Positions 21,985 to 34,363 of a DNA stretch of 64,000 nt are shown here, piece by piece. The notes beneath the pieces were generated by a model that saw only the letters and a program-made list of their open reading frames with translations, was not told the DNA's origin and did no database searches. Source of the DNA: Chlorocebus sabaeus (lineage: Eukaryota; Chordata; Mammalia; Primates; Cercopithecidae); assembly GCF_047675955.1 (NCBI RefSeq), contig NC_132918.1:85079139-85143138 (forward strand), written 5' to 3'. A program made the translations under genes and the position numbers. The stretch's first letter is position 1; each line of letters opens with the position of its first letter.

Positions 21985-23985
21985 CTGCTGAGCACAATCT
22001 AACTTGTGAGGTTGCCAATAATAAAAATTGCATTTGTCATATAGTTTGCATGTTTTATACAGCTCGCAAAGCATTTTATAATATCAGTAATACAAATAAG
22101 AGAAATAAAACTGGCCATTTATTGAGCGTCTGCCCAAGAGGACAGCTTCAGAAAGCTAGATGAGCCGTTACCTCCACTTCAGGACCAGTGCAGAAAGTGG
22201 CTGATAATTATTGACAAGCGCATATTACGATACAAACAATAATTTATAGCATGAAGTCAAAACTTGTCCAGGGACAGAGTTCACCTTAAAGAACTTTAGG
22301 GTACAAAAACAAATTTTGTTGTGGTAACACTTGACTCATATTTTTCCTGGTTTTCATTATAATAAAGGGAGAAAAATATTGTCTTTCCTTAGTGACTCAA
22401 TAAAAAAAAAAAAAAAAAGTTTTAGCTGGCCATCAAGTTACTACAGCCAAAAGCCAACTTCCTAATTGTTCACTACCAGTTATGTCTCTGCAACCATTAG
22501 CAGCCAGATCACATTTTTTCCTCAAACTGTATGTCACAATCTTTTGAATTTGTCAATCGCGATAGCAAAATGGCAATTAACTATGGGTTTCTGTTTCTAA
22601 GATACCTTCTTGAAAATCAGCAGTGAAATAGCTTAATGCAGGCCCGCGAATGATTTTTCTGGTCTTGAGAATATGAAAAAAAAATTTCAAAAGTTTGTGG
22701 GTGTGTCTGCAACATTGTTTTGTGAAATGGCAAAGCGTCAGACATAAAATGCTTGTCATAAGCAACTGTGAATCAAAGTATGGGTTTATTTAGTGCTTCT
22801 CCTGTAAGTCCACATGTTTCCTGAGTAGATTGCATGGGGGCATATAGATCAGGGAGAGGAAGTAACCATTTGGGCCCTGGCCTGTTGAAAATTGTAACTA
22901 GGGTAACACTGAAAATAGCTTGGCAATTTTGATGATTTGAGGAGGGTTTTCGGGTTTAGTGAATGTACAGATAAATTCTGTCATTACAATTTCCAACACG
23001 CTTGGTCTCCCTTCCATTTTGTGTTTATGAAACAAACTTAACATTCCACTCAAATCACTTTACTGTGAGCAATGCAAGAAAAGCAAACAAGCAAATCAAA
23101 AGCCTTTCCACTTGTACCTTTTTGGTATAAACATGCCACGTTCTTCTGTGAAATCTAAACTCTTGCTTTTATAGGAGTGGGAAGAGTTACTTCAAAAATT
23201 ATTTCCAAACACTCATTTCAGCTCATGCAAAGGAATGCATCGTGGCTGCAAGCCAAGGGGAATTTTATTCCCAAGACCCCTCCTGGAGGACTCTTTAAGA
23301 AGAGACTAAGGTCTCTGCAGGTGTGTAACCCATCAAGCTCACTGATAGGTACTCCTAAGCTGATAGGCCATATGCTCTTACTAAAGAGGTGGTTTTGATG
23401 ATAGAGTTCTTTCATTTCAATGCTTCATAAATTCCTCTGGCATCACACCTGCACTTTTATAAGTATCCAGCCACAGCAGTAACCTTCAGGCTGTACAGTA
23501 TATGAAATATCCTTGCCACATATACGGGTTAAACATAAACTCAAACATTTTCTTTGTACCTCAGCCAAGAGACTATATTACAAAGAAAGTTCTAGTCCAT
23601 GTAAATTCTAGAGAAAGCTGAAATTTGGGAGAGATCTACTTACTGACTAAACATATCTGGTTGCATCAGTTCTGTTATTTTTGTGGCTCTTGCATTGATC
23701 TTATAAATATTAACTGCAATTAACTCTAGAAGACTAGGGCTGGCTAGACGATCTACATCATATAGTGCCACCGTTTCATTTTACAGGTGGATAAAGAACC
23801 TGCCTATAATATTAGCAGGAAAAGTATAATTAGAAGCTACCTCTTTGATTAACATAAACATTCACAAATATACACTTGGGATTTTAGTCACCACAATTTC
23901 CAAGTAGAGGTGAGTTTTGCATGTCTTGTTTATGTAACAGGTTTGCTGGTCACTTCAGTCATAGAAAGAACTGTGATAGATGACA
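21985..23985. other. Unique intronic DNA
   Basis: About 2 kb right of the minisatellite contains an A17 run near 22402 and otherwise nothing that I recognise. Confidence 0.6.
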
Positions 23986-24735
23986 AGTGTCTGAGGATAC
24001 AAAATAAATGTGACAGGATCCTTATCTTTTATTAAATATAGCCCAGTTAGGACAAGAAGACATACATGGACTATTAATATCAAGATCTGGGAATTGGCCG
24101 GGCGCGGTGGCTCATGCCTGTAATCCCAGCACTTTGGGAGGCCAACGCGGGTGGATCATGAGGTCAGGAGTTCAAGACCAGCCTGGCCAACATGGTGAAA
24201 CCCCATCTCTAAGAAAAATACAAAAATTAGCCAGGTGTGGGGGCGCATGCCTGTAATCCCAGCTACTTGTGAGGCTGAGGCAGGACAATCGCGTGAACCC
24301 GGGAGGCAGAGGTTACAGTGAGCCGAGACCGTGCCACTGTACTCCAGCCTGGCAACAGAGTGAGACTCCGTCTCAAAAAAAAAAAAAAAAAGAACTGGGA
24401 ATTTACAAGCTTTTAGGGCAGAATGGGTGGGTGGCAGGCAACACAATGCTGTCAAAATTGGGAGACATGTGAAATACAGTGATCTGGAAGGTTCAGGAAA
24501 GGCCTCACTGAGAAAGTAGGACTGAGGGTCTTAACAAACAGAAAACATGTGGATGTCCCAGCTGCAGAATAGCATCATAATGGTACAGTAGAAATGTCTC
24601 AGATGTATTTATAAGATAGTGTTTTGGATAACCTGGTTCATGTGGAAGGTTTCGATTCCAGAGTAATGGGAAACAAGGTAGAACAGGACTGGATTATAGG
24701 GATCTTTGATACTAAGCTGAGTTGTTCTGATTTTT
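23985..24735 (-). repeat. L2-like segment split by an Alu
   Basis: 'agtgtctgaggatacaaaat' on the left and 'ggaaaggcctcactgagaaag' then 'ggattatagggatctttgat' and 'gttctgatttttattcc' on the right resemble reversed L2. The Alu at 24096-24390 sits between them. Low-moderate certainty. Confidence 0.5.
24096..24390 (+). repeat. Alu (S/Y type)
   Basis: A full-length Alu with an A-tail, flanked by AGATCTGGGAATT (24083-24095) and AGAACTGGGAATT (24391-24403), a 13-bp target duplication with one mismatch. Confidence 0.95.
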
Positions 24736-24739
24736 ATTC

Positions 24740-26600
24740 CTGGAAAAGGGGAAACAGATATATCTATGTATTATCTATATGTGAATGTTTGTGAATGTAG
24801 TCATGAAAATATATCTCTCTCATTCCAAAAAGGACTGCGAAAAATAAAAACTAACATATGTGAAGTAAAACTTCACTTATTGGCAGGAAGAACTTCCTCA
24901 TTGGCAGGGAGAAGAGTGTAAGACTGCAGGCCTATGATAAACTTGATAATATCATTTTAGTTGTGGAAACATTAGCTTAGTTGTTGTAGGACAAACTGGG
25001 AGTAAAGGGATACTGAAGAAGAGGCAACATTTTGGGGAAACCATTGTATTTCTCTTTCTCACATAACAGAGAAGAAGTAAGTTGGTCAAACGGAAATGCA
25101 AAGTTAAAGGCATACTTAAAATTTCAAAACTAGTTAACCTGGAATATGGTGGTAATAGCAATGGAAACAGTATTCTTTAGGTGGCTGCAAATTTTGGTTG
25201 TGGGTTGGAGAAATTTTTCTTTTCACTTTGAGCTAGTTTGTGTTTGATATAATGAAAAGGCGTCCAAATAAGTACATCTTCTTAGCAGTCAAGAACTTTG
25301 ACAAGAGATCTGATATCAAGCAAAGTCTTCACTTGAGAAAAGCTTGAGGTCTTTTCCCAGAGAGAAAGCCAGAGAAGAGTTTCCTAAATGAAGGAGCAAT
25401 CTGTTATTATAAATAAGTTAGAGCAACCAAGAAGGACAGAAAAAAAAAAAAAAAAAAAAAAAAAAGTTTATTTTGATGTTTAGTCAGCCCTTATCTTGCC
25501 AAGAAATGTATTGCCCTAGATGTTCATAAGACTTATAAAAATGCTTTTATAATTAAGAAAGTGTAAGAGGAACTGTAGTAAGAGTTAAACATATTTCTTT
25601 AGGATACAGCGTTCAGAATTTTTTTAATGTACTACTGTAACAGTTAATCTTTGTAAATGGGACATTGTATTTCACACTTTTCAATGTATTTCACATTTTT
25701 CAAACTCTTTCAACCAAAAACCTTCCAGTCTGTTTCAGAGTGGCTCAAAAAACCAATCAGCCGTCGGCTATTTGTTGACATATATATATACACAAAAATA
25801 TATATAGAGAGAGAGTAAACTTCAGTAACGTTGATGAAAGAATGACTTTATTATAAAATAATGACCTAAGTGATCCCAGAATCCCGAATGCAGACATTGA
25901 AATAGCTCTTCACCTGCTGTGACATCTGCTTCCCTAATATACTTACATGAATAAGATAAGTATAGAGTGAAAAGTGTTCTTCTCAGGATCACGTGGGTTC
26001 TGACAGACAAGCTGAAACCTGGTCTTCTAATTCCAAAGTTAATAATGTTTTTAGTGTAGTCCACTGTGCCTGAGACTAAGTGGACAATCTTCCTTCTTCA
26101 GCAGGAAAATTAAGAGTCTACCATTTTTAATAAGTGCATATAAAAAAGTCAGACCCAAAATGCACCTCTCCAAAAGTCAGTGGCAGACATCACTTCCTCC
26201 GTGCCGCCCAGAATAACGCAAATTAAAGTTGTAAAGCGACTGCTCCTAAGTATAGAAGAGTACTATAGGATTGGGTTTAAATGAAGAGACTGGCTTGAAT
26301 TGAACCACAGCCTAGAAAAATCATATCAAATAGACTGTGAAATTATATTCGGTGGTTAAAAAAACTGAGGGTTTCTGATTTCAATTTTGTATATACTGTG
26401 GGTTTACACTGGCTCCCTTCCCCCTTGAAATGTTATAGTGTGGCAGAGCGTAGCAGCTGCATGTTTGGTCTGTGCTAAGAAAAGACTCCCACTGTGCACT
26501 TCCACATATGGAGTCCTGCTTTGTCTGCAGAGAGGACTATAAGCTTTATATTTCTAGAGGTTCTGAAGCTCAGGCTGCTCTACTTCATCTTCCCATTCCA
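24740..26600. other. Unique intronic DNA with A26 run and TA/GA repeat
   Basis: It holds 26 consecutive A at 25440-25465 and a short (TA)n(GA)n tract at 25778-25815. No source gene is recognisable in front of the A run and no matching flanks were found. Confidence 0.6.
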
Positions 26601-26609
26601 CCCAAGCAA

Positions 26610-27145
26610 CATTAAATGAGGGGCCTGTGCTGGGCATTGCGTAGGTGGAAACCGTGGGGAGAAATCCGAGATAATTCCTGCGTTTCAGTAGTGAATCTGG
26701 GGGATGGGGTGGGAAATCAGGCAAATACCTATAATTCAGGGTTAATCAAGGGCCCTAAGGGAAGTAAAAAGAAATTCTGTACGTATTCAAAGTAGGAGAA
26801 AGAACTTCTGAATAGATGGATCTGGAAAGTCTTCATGGGGATCTTAATACAGATATGGCATCTGTAGCAGACCCTGATGGACAGATGAGATTTCAACAGG
26901 CAGAGGTGCTGGGAAGGGCATTTCACCACGAGTAAGACACAGAGGAAAAGCGTCATCTATAGTTGAGAGTTAGTTTCTTGGGAGTACCAGTGTTGGGAGT
27001 GGGGTTTGAAAGAGCAGAGATACTAACATGGTAGTCTGATGCCAAAGTGGGGAGGGGTTTGAAAGTTAAGCACATATTCGGTTTTATTTTGGGGAGCACA
27101 TGAAAATTGTAAAGCAATTGAGTGATTTGTAGCTCTTAAAATTTC
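26610..27145 (-). repeat. L2 fragment
   Basis: Reversed L2 blocks in order: 'ggcctgtgctgggcattgcg', 'gggccctaagggaag', 'gatgagatttcaacaggcag', 'gggaagggcatttcacc' and 'gtttgaaagttaagcaca'. Confidence 0.65.
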
Positions 27146-27883
27146 CTTCCAGAAACATCTCCATCTGAGAGAGGAGAAAGTCTAGGTTGCTAGTTTGTTC
27201 CAGTAGCATAGGATGGTCTATGAGAGAGCTGGATTAGACCAATGTTACTGAGCAATACATGCCAGTATACCGTACTCCTTCCAACCGGATCTCCACCTGG
27301 TTGTGAATGCTGAGTGTTATGGAATCAACCTGCATACTTACACTCTAACAATTCAGTTGGTAGGGCATCCCAATAAGGTACTACACTTCCACATTTCACA
27401 TTTCTGGAAGACTCACTTTCTGTTCATTTAAAACGTTTCCTATTTTGAAGACTCCATAGCAAGTCCAATGTTAAGCCAGAGAGAAATTTTAGCCAAGTCA
27501 TGAAAATGAATATAGCCTTCCATCTGAGAGTTGCCATTTCTACTCTTTCTACCCAGAAAAACATGTGGTTTTATTATGAAATAATATAAGCAGTTTTTGT
27601 TCTTTTTTATTTGGAAACACTCCCATGAGGCACTAGAGGAAATCTCATTTGCTTCTACTTGGAGACAGTGAGGCAGAGAGATTCTGTTCCACTTTCACTA
27701 ATCTTTGCTCCTTGCTCCATGTGAGCAAAGGAAGTACTGTGGGAAAGGTTTGAAACTTACTAAATGTGTGTGTCTAGGAGCTGAGGATGCGGAGACCCTA
27801 TAAAAATAAAAGGAAGATGACTAGGAGCCTAAGTCCCACCCTTCCAACTTCCAGCTTTAATGTAAAAAGAAGCTAATAGCAAA

Positions 27884-28011
27884 TGCCTGGATGCAGTTTG
27901 CATATTCTCAAAGAGAAGATGGTGAGAATATGTGTATATGCCTAAAATGCCTGGACGCAATTTGCATATTCTCAAAGAGAAGATGGTGAGTGTATGTGTG
28001 TATGCCTAAAA
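27884..28011. repeat. Two-copy 64-bp tandem duplication
   Basis: Units at 27884-27947 and 27948-28011 are both 64 bp, start TGCCTGGA[T/C]GCA, share TTTGCATATTCTCAAAGAGA and end CCTAAAA, with about six differences. The right copy contains ATTTGCAT, an octamer (POU-type) motif; the left has GTTTGCAT. Confidence 0.95.
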
Positions 28012-28079
28012 TGCACAAGAGTATTCTACCATTTAATTTACAAAGAATGTTAATATAAATAATCTTAAGTCATCATCAT

Positions 28080-28155
28080 GTGTAGACTGGGCAGATATTA
28101 ATATCCCAATTTTGCAAATGAGAAGAATGAAGTTCAGAGAGGTCAAGTAATAATA
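28080..28155 (-). repeat. MIR fragment
   Basis: 'ttaatatcccaattttgcaa' then 'atgagaagaatgaagttcag' and 'agaggtcaagtaa' match the reversed MIR core. Confidence 0.55.
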
Positions 28156-28212
28156 GTTGCTACTATTATTAAACATGTAATACGCCAGAGACCTGAAATA
28201 AATGTATTACAT

Positions 28213-28645
28213 ATTACCATGTGTTTTGCGCTAAATGGTGTCTCCCAAAATTCTTATGTACTAACAACCAGTATTTTAGAATATGACTGTATTTGGAGAT
28301 GAAACCTCTAAAGAAGAAACTGAGTTAAAATGAGGCCATAAGGCTGGGCCCTAATCCAATCTGTCTGGTGGTTTTTTGGTTTGTTGTTTGTTTGTTTTTG
28401 AGAAGAGGAGATTAGGACACAGAGAGAGACACCAGGGGAACGAGTACACACAGAGGAAACACTGCATAAACACATAGTAAGAGGGCAGCAATCTGCAAGC
28501 CACGGAGAGAGGCTGCAGGAAAAACCAAACCTGACTCCTTGACTTTGGGCTTCTGGCCTCCAGAACAGTCGAAGATCAATGTCTGCTGTTTAACTTACCC
28601 AGTCTGTAGTTTTTGTGATGGCTGCCCTGGCAAACTAATATACGC
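28213..28645 (+). mobile_element. MaLR/ERVL-type solo LTR (MLT1-like)
   Basis: The sequence has the 'ggtgtctcccaaaattctta' start, 'gactgtatttggagatgaaa', 'aatgaggccataaggctggg', 'ttgggcttctggcctccaga' and 'taacttacccagtctgtag' in MaLR LTR order. A T/G-rich insertion lies near 28370-28400. No internal retroviral region is seen. Exact subfamily is uncertain. Confidence 0.65.
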
Positions 28646-28740
28646 TGAAAATAACGAGTGTAGCAACAATAACTTCATTTACAACTGAGAAATTTAAAAA
28701 TAATAAGTAATGTAATGTGACTTTAAACTCATTTCTGTCT

Positions 28741-29038
28741 TTTTTTTTTTTTTTTGAGACCGAGTCCCGCTCTGCCGCCCAGACTGGAGTGCAGTGGCCA
28801 GATCTCAGCTCACTGCAAGCTCTGTCTCCTGGGTTCAGGCCATTCTCCTGCCTCAGCCTCCTGAGTAGCTGGGACTACAGGCGCCCGCCACCAAGCCCAG
28901 CTAGTTTTTTGTATTTCTTTAGTAGAGGCGGGGTTTCACCGTGTTAGCCAGAATGGTCTCGATCTCCTGACCTCGTGATCCACCCGCCTCGGCCTCCCAA
29001 AGTGCTGGGATTACAGGCTTGAGCCACTGCGCCCGGCC
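28741..29038 (-). repeat. Young AluY, Old World monkey type
   Basis: A full-length reversed Alu with 'ggccagatctcagctcactg', 'agcccagctagttttttgta' and 'ttacaggcttgagccactgc', features I associate with cercopithecid AluYR. TCATTTCTGTCT repeats on both sides (from 28730 and 29039), a clear target duplication. Confidence 0.95.
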
Positions 29039-29239
29039 TCATTTCTGTCTTACACCAGAAATCAGACCGCTAAGCTCTATGACATCCTCCCAGCATGATC
29101 AATGACAATGCTAGCAACTAAAGTATCCTAACTTTTAATGCAGTGTTCTTTCTACAAAGGTATCAAAAAGTGACCTTGTTAGACTCATTATGACATTAAA
29201 ACAGAATGGGAAACAAAGTTAAGAAAAAAATATAGTTCC

Positions 29240-29490
29240 TTGGGAGGCCGAAGCAGGAGGATCACGAGGTCAAGAGATCGAGACCATCCTGACCAACATG
29301 GTGAAACCCCGTCTCTACTAAAAATACAAAAAATTAGCCGGGTGTGGTGGCACGAGCCAGTAGTCCCAGCTACTCAGGAGGCTGAGTAGCTTGAACCTGG
29401 GAGGTGGAGGTTGCAGTGAGCTGAGATTGCACCACTGCACTCCAGCCTGGAGACAAAGCGAGACTCCATCTCAAAAAAAAAAAAAAAAAA
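29240..29490 (+). repeat. 5'-truncated Alu
   Basis: An Alu starting inside the element at 'ttgggaggccgaagcaggag' and ending in A19. Flanks ATATAGTTCC and ATAGAGTTCC suggest an insertion that was truncated at integration. Confidence 0.9.
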
Positions 29491-29929
29491 ATAGAGTTCC
29501 ATCAAAAATGAAAATGTCTGATTTTCTTTATACTTTCTCAGAATAAGACTAAAAAATTCAAGGTAAATTATTTTTGTAGTCATTCTGGAGTGATACAGTT
29601 GTTTTTATTTATGGTCCTTAAACCTTCCATTTTGGTTTATCCTAAAAAATAACTTTGATCAAGACCCTCTTCCTTTAGGCATCTCCATTTATTTTATTTT
29701 AAGTAAACAGTTTTCCTAATGCAGAAAGCTTCCCAAAGGGAAGATACTTTTCTGACATTATTTTGATTAGCTGGTAAAGTTACTGAAAAGTGCTGGAAAC
29801 CCCAAATACCACAGCACCCAACAGAAAGAGCTGCCTGGGGAATGTCATCTTAATTTTGTGAGGCAGATTTTTTAAGACTCCAGATAAATGATGGTCTGAT
29901 TAAATTAAAAGCAAAATTTCTAACAGGCA

Positions 29930-30205
29930 TAGATTAACTTACAACACAATCATATGGTACAATATTATACGCCCACTGAGAATAATTAGAATGCAAACAT
30001 ACTCATGATATTCTCTCGAATGAAAAAAGCAGATTGTATGACAGTCTGTATAGTGATTCTACTCATGTAATATAAATTCATTAGAAAAATTTTATACACC
30101 AAATGTTAATAGTCATAGTATCCACGTGGAGAAATGAGACTTAATAACTGACTACTTTTAATTTTTTTCTTGTTCTCTAATTTTAAAAACAAGCATATAT
30201 ATGGT
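29930..30205 (+). repeat. Old L1 3' end fragment
   Basis: 'ggtacaatattatacgccca' , 'ctcatgatattctctcgaat' , 'aaaaagcagattgtatgac' and 'tagtgattctactcatg' follow the L1M 3' end layout. Diverged. Confidence 0.5.
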
Positions 30206-30407
30206 GTATGAAGAAACAGGAATGGAAGTAGAATGAGAAAGTAAGCAAAAGTAGGGCTTAATCATGATTTCCTAAATAAATAAATATTTCAAGCATGAAA
30301 GGGCTTCATCTTGAAATTGGGTCAAATTATGCCACCAGTCAATTTAATTTATATAAGACAAGTGAAATTCTGAAAAGGTGTGTGCTTGTGTGTAGGTAGA
30401 GGTGTCT

Positions 30408-30432
30408 GGGGGGGGGCGGGGGAAGGGAGGGG
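30408..30432 (+). other. G-rich tract, quadruplex candidate
   Basis: Nine G, C, five G, AA, three G, A, four G: four G runs with very short loops. The G strand is the plus strand, opposite to P3H2 mRNA sense. Confidence 0.9.
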
Positions 30433-30484
30433 ACGTATTTAAATGTACAAAGGAAAACAGCTGTAGGAAATTTTCTTGTGAACT

Positions 30485-31195
30485 CCTGCTCTCCTTTATC
30501 TATTTACCACACTGCAGCCAGAGTGATCTTTCTAAAATGCAAATCTGATGTTATCCCTCTCTGATTTAAAACTTCCAAAGGCTCCCCACTGGTCTAAGGA
30601 TAAAGTTCAAATTCCTAAACATGACTCACAAGCTCTTGCCTGACTGCTTGTGGTTTACCTGCCCAGACTTAAATCTCATTATTCTCTGCTGTTTTCTAAA
30701 ATATGGTCCTGATGAATTTTGTCTCAGTTCCACTCAGTCTCCCCTCCGGGTTTGTAGTGTCCCTCTTCTTGGAAAATTCTCCTTCCAAATCTTTGACTGA
30801 TTATTTCTCACTCATCTGTAGTGGCTAGCTTAAACATCATTTCCTCTGCTATGTCTTCCGTGAACAACTAAATCCCATAAGATCCCATCCACCTCTGGAC
30901 TTCCCCTCATGGTGCCTCTCTCGTAGTACTGTAATCATCCACTGTTATGTCTATATTCCCCTCAGTGGCTCTCTGGGGGCAGAGTTCTGAAGACACTGTT
31001 TACCAGTGTACAGAAGATTAAGAGATTTTGTAAGTCAAAATAAAAACTCACTTGTATGAAAAACAGAACTAGTTTCTCTCTTTAAACTTGAAAGTCTGCT
31101 TCGCTCATAACAAGCTGTGTCTCTGTGTGTCTCTGATTGATTGTTGTATTCCCAGTGACTAACTCTGCTTGGCACACCTTGGGCTCTCAATAACG
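30485..31195 (+). repeat. L2 element fragment
   Basis: Sense L2: 'gcagccagagtgatctttct', 'ttccaaaggctccccactgg', 'aggataaagttcaaattcct', 'catgactcacaagctcttgc', and the 3' 'ttggcacaccttgggctctc' block near the end. About 700 bp, diverged. Confidence 0.82.
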
Positions 31196-31214
31196 GCTGT
31201 AAGAAAAGCTGTCC

Positions 31215-31460
31215 ATATGGTTGTTCACTCATCAAACACTGATTGAGAGCCCTGGATGGGCAACTGTGGGCTAGTTACCAACTATGCATGATAGGCACAC
31301 AGGGCATGGGTGTGCTCTTCAATATATGTCAATAGTAATATAATAAGAGATTATAGCATTGGGAGGGCTATAGCAGTAAATAAACATGACAATTAGCAGG
31401 TAGTGAGTCAAGTGCAAAGGAGAATGATGTGAGAACACATAGAAAGGACACCAAACTCAA
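31215..31460 (-). repeat. Possible L2 fragment
   Basis: 'ttcactcatcaaacactgat' followed by 'gggcatgggtgtgctct' and 'gcagtaaataaacatgac' resembles reversed L2, facing the preceding sense copy. Confidence 0.45.
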
Positions 31461-33060
31461 TTTATTTTACCACTAAGTTTTAAAAATTATGGCAGCTGGT
31501 TACAAACTGTAGCAGTCTCCTGATGGCTGTTTTTCAAAAGCAGTTTAGTTAAACTGGAACTAGTAAGTTACTCTTAAGAATTCGTTAAAAGTAGAAATAA
31601 ACAAATGACAGTTGAAGATCTGTTAACAAACTCTGATAAGCTGAAAGGCATTTACTAACAAAGGTGTAGAATTCAGTCAGCTACTGGATGATGGATCCAT
31701 CTGTGGAAGGACAAGCGGATCTATCTTCCTGCCACATAGGACAGGGCAAGGGTGAGACATGTAAGAAGAGAAAAATAGACAAATAAAAATCTGTAAATTC
31801 CAAAGAGAAAACAGATTTTCCTTGTAAATATTTTCCCTTAGGACTTTTAACATCCTTTAGGGAAATGGTGATTTTAACAATCCTGGCTTTGCCTGCTGCT
31901 CAGTTTTCAAATATCTTTTCCAGGTCCAGAGAGTAAGCGGAATGGTCCTGACTGCCAAATGCTAATAGCTTGAAAATCCTCCACGAGAGAAGAAAATCAA
32001 TTAAGATGTAATTAAATCATCACTTCATCATTTCTGCATATGAAATATTACACTGAGATCAAGAATTTGGTGTGAGTAGAGGATCAGTAAATCTTAACTT
32101 TGATCTTATTTTTTTTAAATAGGAAAAAAGTAGGTGTTATGTTTTCTTGATATTTTTCCTGAAGAAAATTACTCTCTGGGCATTTGCTGTCTACTAGGGA
32201 GAAAAAGAAAAACTTTTGGTGGCAAAATATGGACAATAAATAGTTGATTTATGAGAAGTATTTATTGCTTACAGGTGAGGAATTAGGGAATGACTCATGA
32301 AGAATGTAACATTTGTGCTGATCATGGAGGAAAAGATGTGGTTTGAATATGAGAAGCAGGGCTCGGCCCAGGCTTGTTAAACTAAAAGATTGAATGAAGG
32401 AATGAATAACTATTTCAAGTCTTTGTAAAGTTACGGGATTTCTTGTCATCGAAGTTTCTGTCTCCTGTTTTTATGCAAATAATGTCACCCCTTCTGAGAG
32501 AAAAGTAGACAGGTGATCCACAGGTAGGGCTATGTGAGAAGCATAGCATTTAGGAGAGAGAAGTAAAGCTCCACATAAAAGAGCAGACGCTTACGATCAA
32601 CCTTGACAGATGGATAGGGTTTGGCAGCTTTGGGTGAAAAGATTATCTTCCAGGTAAACAATCGTAACTGATGAAAGCAGGCTGCCCAAAAAGTGCAGGC
32701 TATGTACTGGGAAAGAAGCTCAATTGGCTGCATCTGAGACTGACGACTGGGGAGAAATGGGACATTAGGAAAGAGGAGAGATTTCATTCACATCGTGGTT
32801 GTATTTGAGTAAACATAGACACCAATCTTGAGCCCACATCTTCTGTGGCTTGAGTCATAATGAAAAGCTGTCTTCTTTGCCGCTCTTCATGGCCTCATGG
32901 CTTCTCTAATTCCTTGGCCTTAGCATGGAAGCCTCTTTATCATTCTGCTCTGTATGATTCTTTCCATACTCCCTGGCTGGTGTCTTCAGAGCCACAGAAA
33001 CTTCCTTACTAGACGTGAGGAAGGAGGGAGGCTTGGTAAAAGGGAATGTGTAAGACCGGA
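31460..33060. other. Unique intronic DNA
   Basis: No recognisable gene, RNA or repeat; short open frames here have no family resemblance. Confidence 0.55.
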
Positions 33061-33064
33061 AGTC

Positions 33065-33185
33065 AGCAGAGAGGAATTCTAGTTTTGGCTCTGCTGGCAA
33101 CCTGCCAAGTGACCTTAAGCAAACCATTCAATATCTCTGAATCTGTTACTTCATCTGTAAAATGAAGGATTGGGCCAGATGATTT
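33065..33185 (+). repeat. MIR SINE fragment
   Basis: 'ggctctgctggcaacctgcc', 'aagtgaccttaagcaaacca' and 'cttcatctgtaaaatgaagg' are a good MIR match. Confidence 0.75.
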
Positions 33186-33189
33186 TATT

Positions 33190-33434
33190 TTATTTTTTAA
33201 TGTTTAGAGACAGTCTCACTTTGCCACCGAGGGTGGAGTGCAGTGGCTGATCATAGCTCATGGCAACCTGCAACTCCTGGGCTCAAGTGATCTCCGCTCA
33301 GACTCCTGAGTAGCTGGGACTACAGGTGTGCATCATCATGCTTGGCTAATTTTTAAAAATTATTTGCTGACACAAAACCTCACTATGTTGCCTCATTTCC
33401 TGAGGTTACAGGCATGAGCCACTGCATCCAGCCC
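33190..33434 (-). repeat. AluJ, internally deleted
   Basis: A reversed old Alu: 'agtgatctccgctcagactc', 'gtagctgggactacaggtgt', ending 'gagccactgcatccagccc'. Part of the left arm is missing. Confidence 0.88.
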
Positions 33435-34362
33435 GGACACACGATTTTTAAGATGACTTCCAGTTTCCTATGTTTATCTATTTAGTTTCTATAAATTCTA
33501 AGAATTAAAGGCTTAAATAGTATAATCTGCTTAATCCACTTTAGAAACTAAATTGCGAAAAATGTAAAGCATGCTTCAGTGTGTAACAAGCCTTACTCAG
33601 AGTCTCTTTGGCTCTGTTTACTCACTGAAGAATAACTGATTCCAACCCAGGGTTTTCCCTTCATGCCAACATGAGAATTCTATGGTAGAAATAGCACTGA
33701 CCCAGAAGTCTGGCATGAACATTTTTGTCTCCCTCAATCTTCTTTCGACCAACCTTGAACTACTCCTCAAGATAAAATACCTCCCCAAGAGTGGGTCCAG
33801 CATTTCTGATTTTCCCAAGCTGATATTGGTAGGATATGATTTATCTCAGCATCATTGCACTCAGCCTGGAACTGTCGTACAGAGGGCAGAGATTACTTCA
33901 ATCTTTTGGTTATTCCCTGACCAAGCTAAGGTTGAACCAGTGCCCTTGGAGAGCTGCTTGAGACAAGATCATAATTGCTACACTCTGCCTGGACTGAAGC
34001 TCTGCCCAAGGATAGGACTGGAGATAAGTGGTCCACTGAAAGTACGCAGTTACGGGACATTTGGGTGGAGAAATGTGTGTGCGTGTGTGTGTGTCTGCAT
34101 TGGAGGGTGGGGGTGCTTGCATTCTACTTCCTATTTCCCATAAAGTTCAGGCATGAGGGTAGACCTCTATTAAATGTCCTTACTCTTTAGCTTGCTGTTT
34201 TGCCCCTTTATTATCTGTGGCTTCCTTATCCTGGAAGGAGAAAAAATCCACAACATATATCATTGATGGGATTTTCTATTCCTGTTTTGGTATGTGATAA
34301 ATCCTAATTTGTTTTACCTTATTGCCTCATGTGTATAATAGGAATATTAATACCAAATCCTA
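33435..34362. other. Unique intronic DNA with 153-codon chance frame
   Basis: A plus-strand frame at 33682-34143 is open for 153 codons, and other frames on both strands are open over parts of it. Its end runs through a (GT)n tract giving Cys-Val repeats. I see no family motif, splice logic or promoter, so I treat it as chance. Confidence 0.6.
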
Positions 34363-34363
34363 A

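Noticed and set aside
25440..25465. A26 run as tail of a processed pseudogene
   Set aside because: No gene sequence, polyadenylation signal just upstream or target duplication could be found; simple A-tract more likely.
33682..34143. 153-codon open frame
   Set aside because: It has no family motif, runs into a (GT)n tract, overlaps other open frames on both strands and has no splice or promoter context. It would need protein evidence to be revived.
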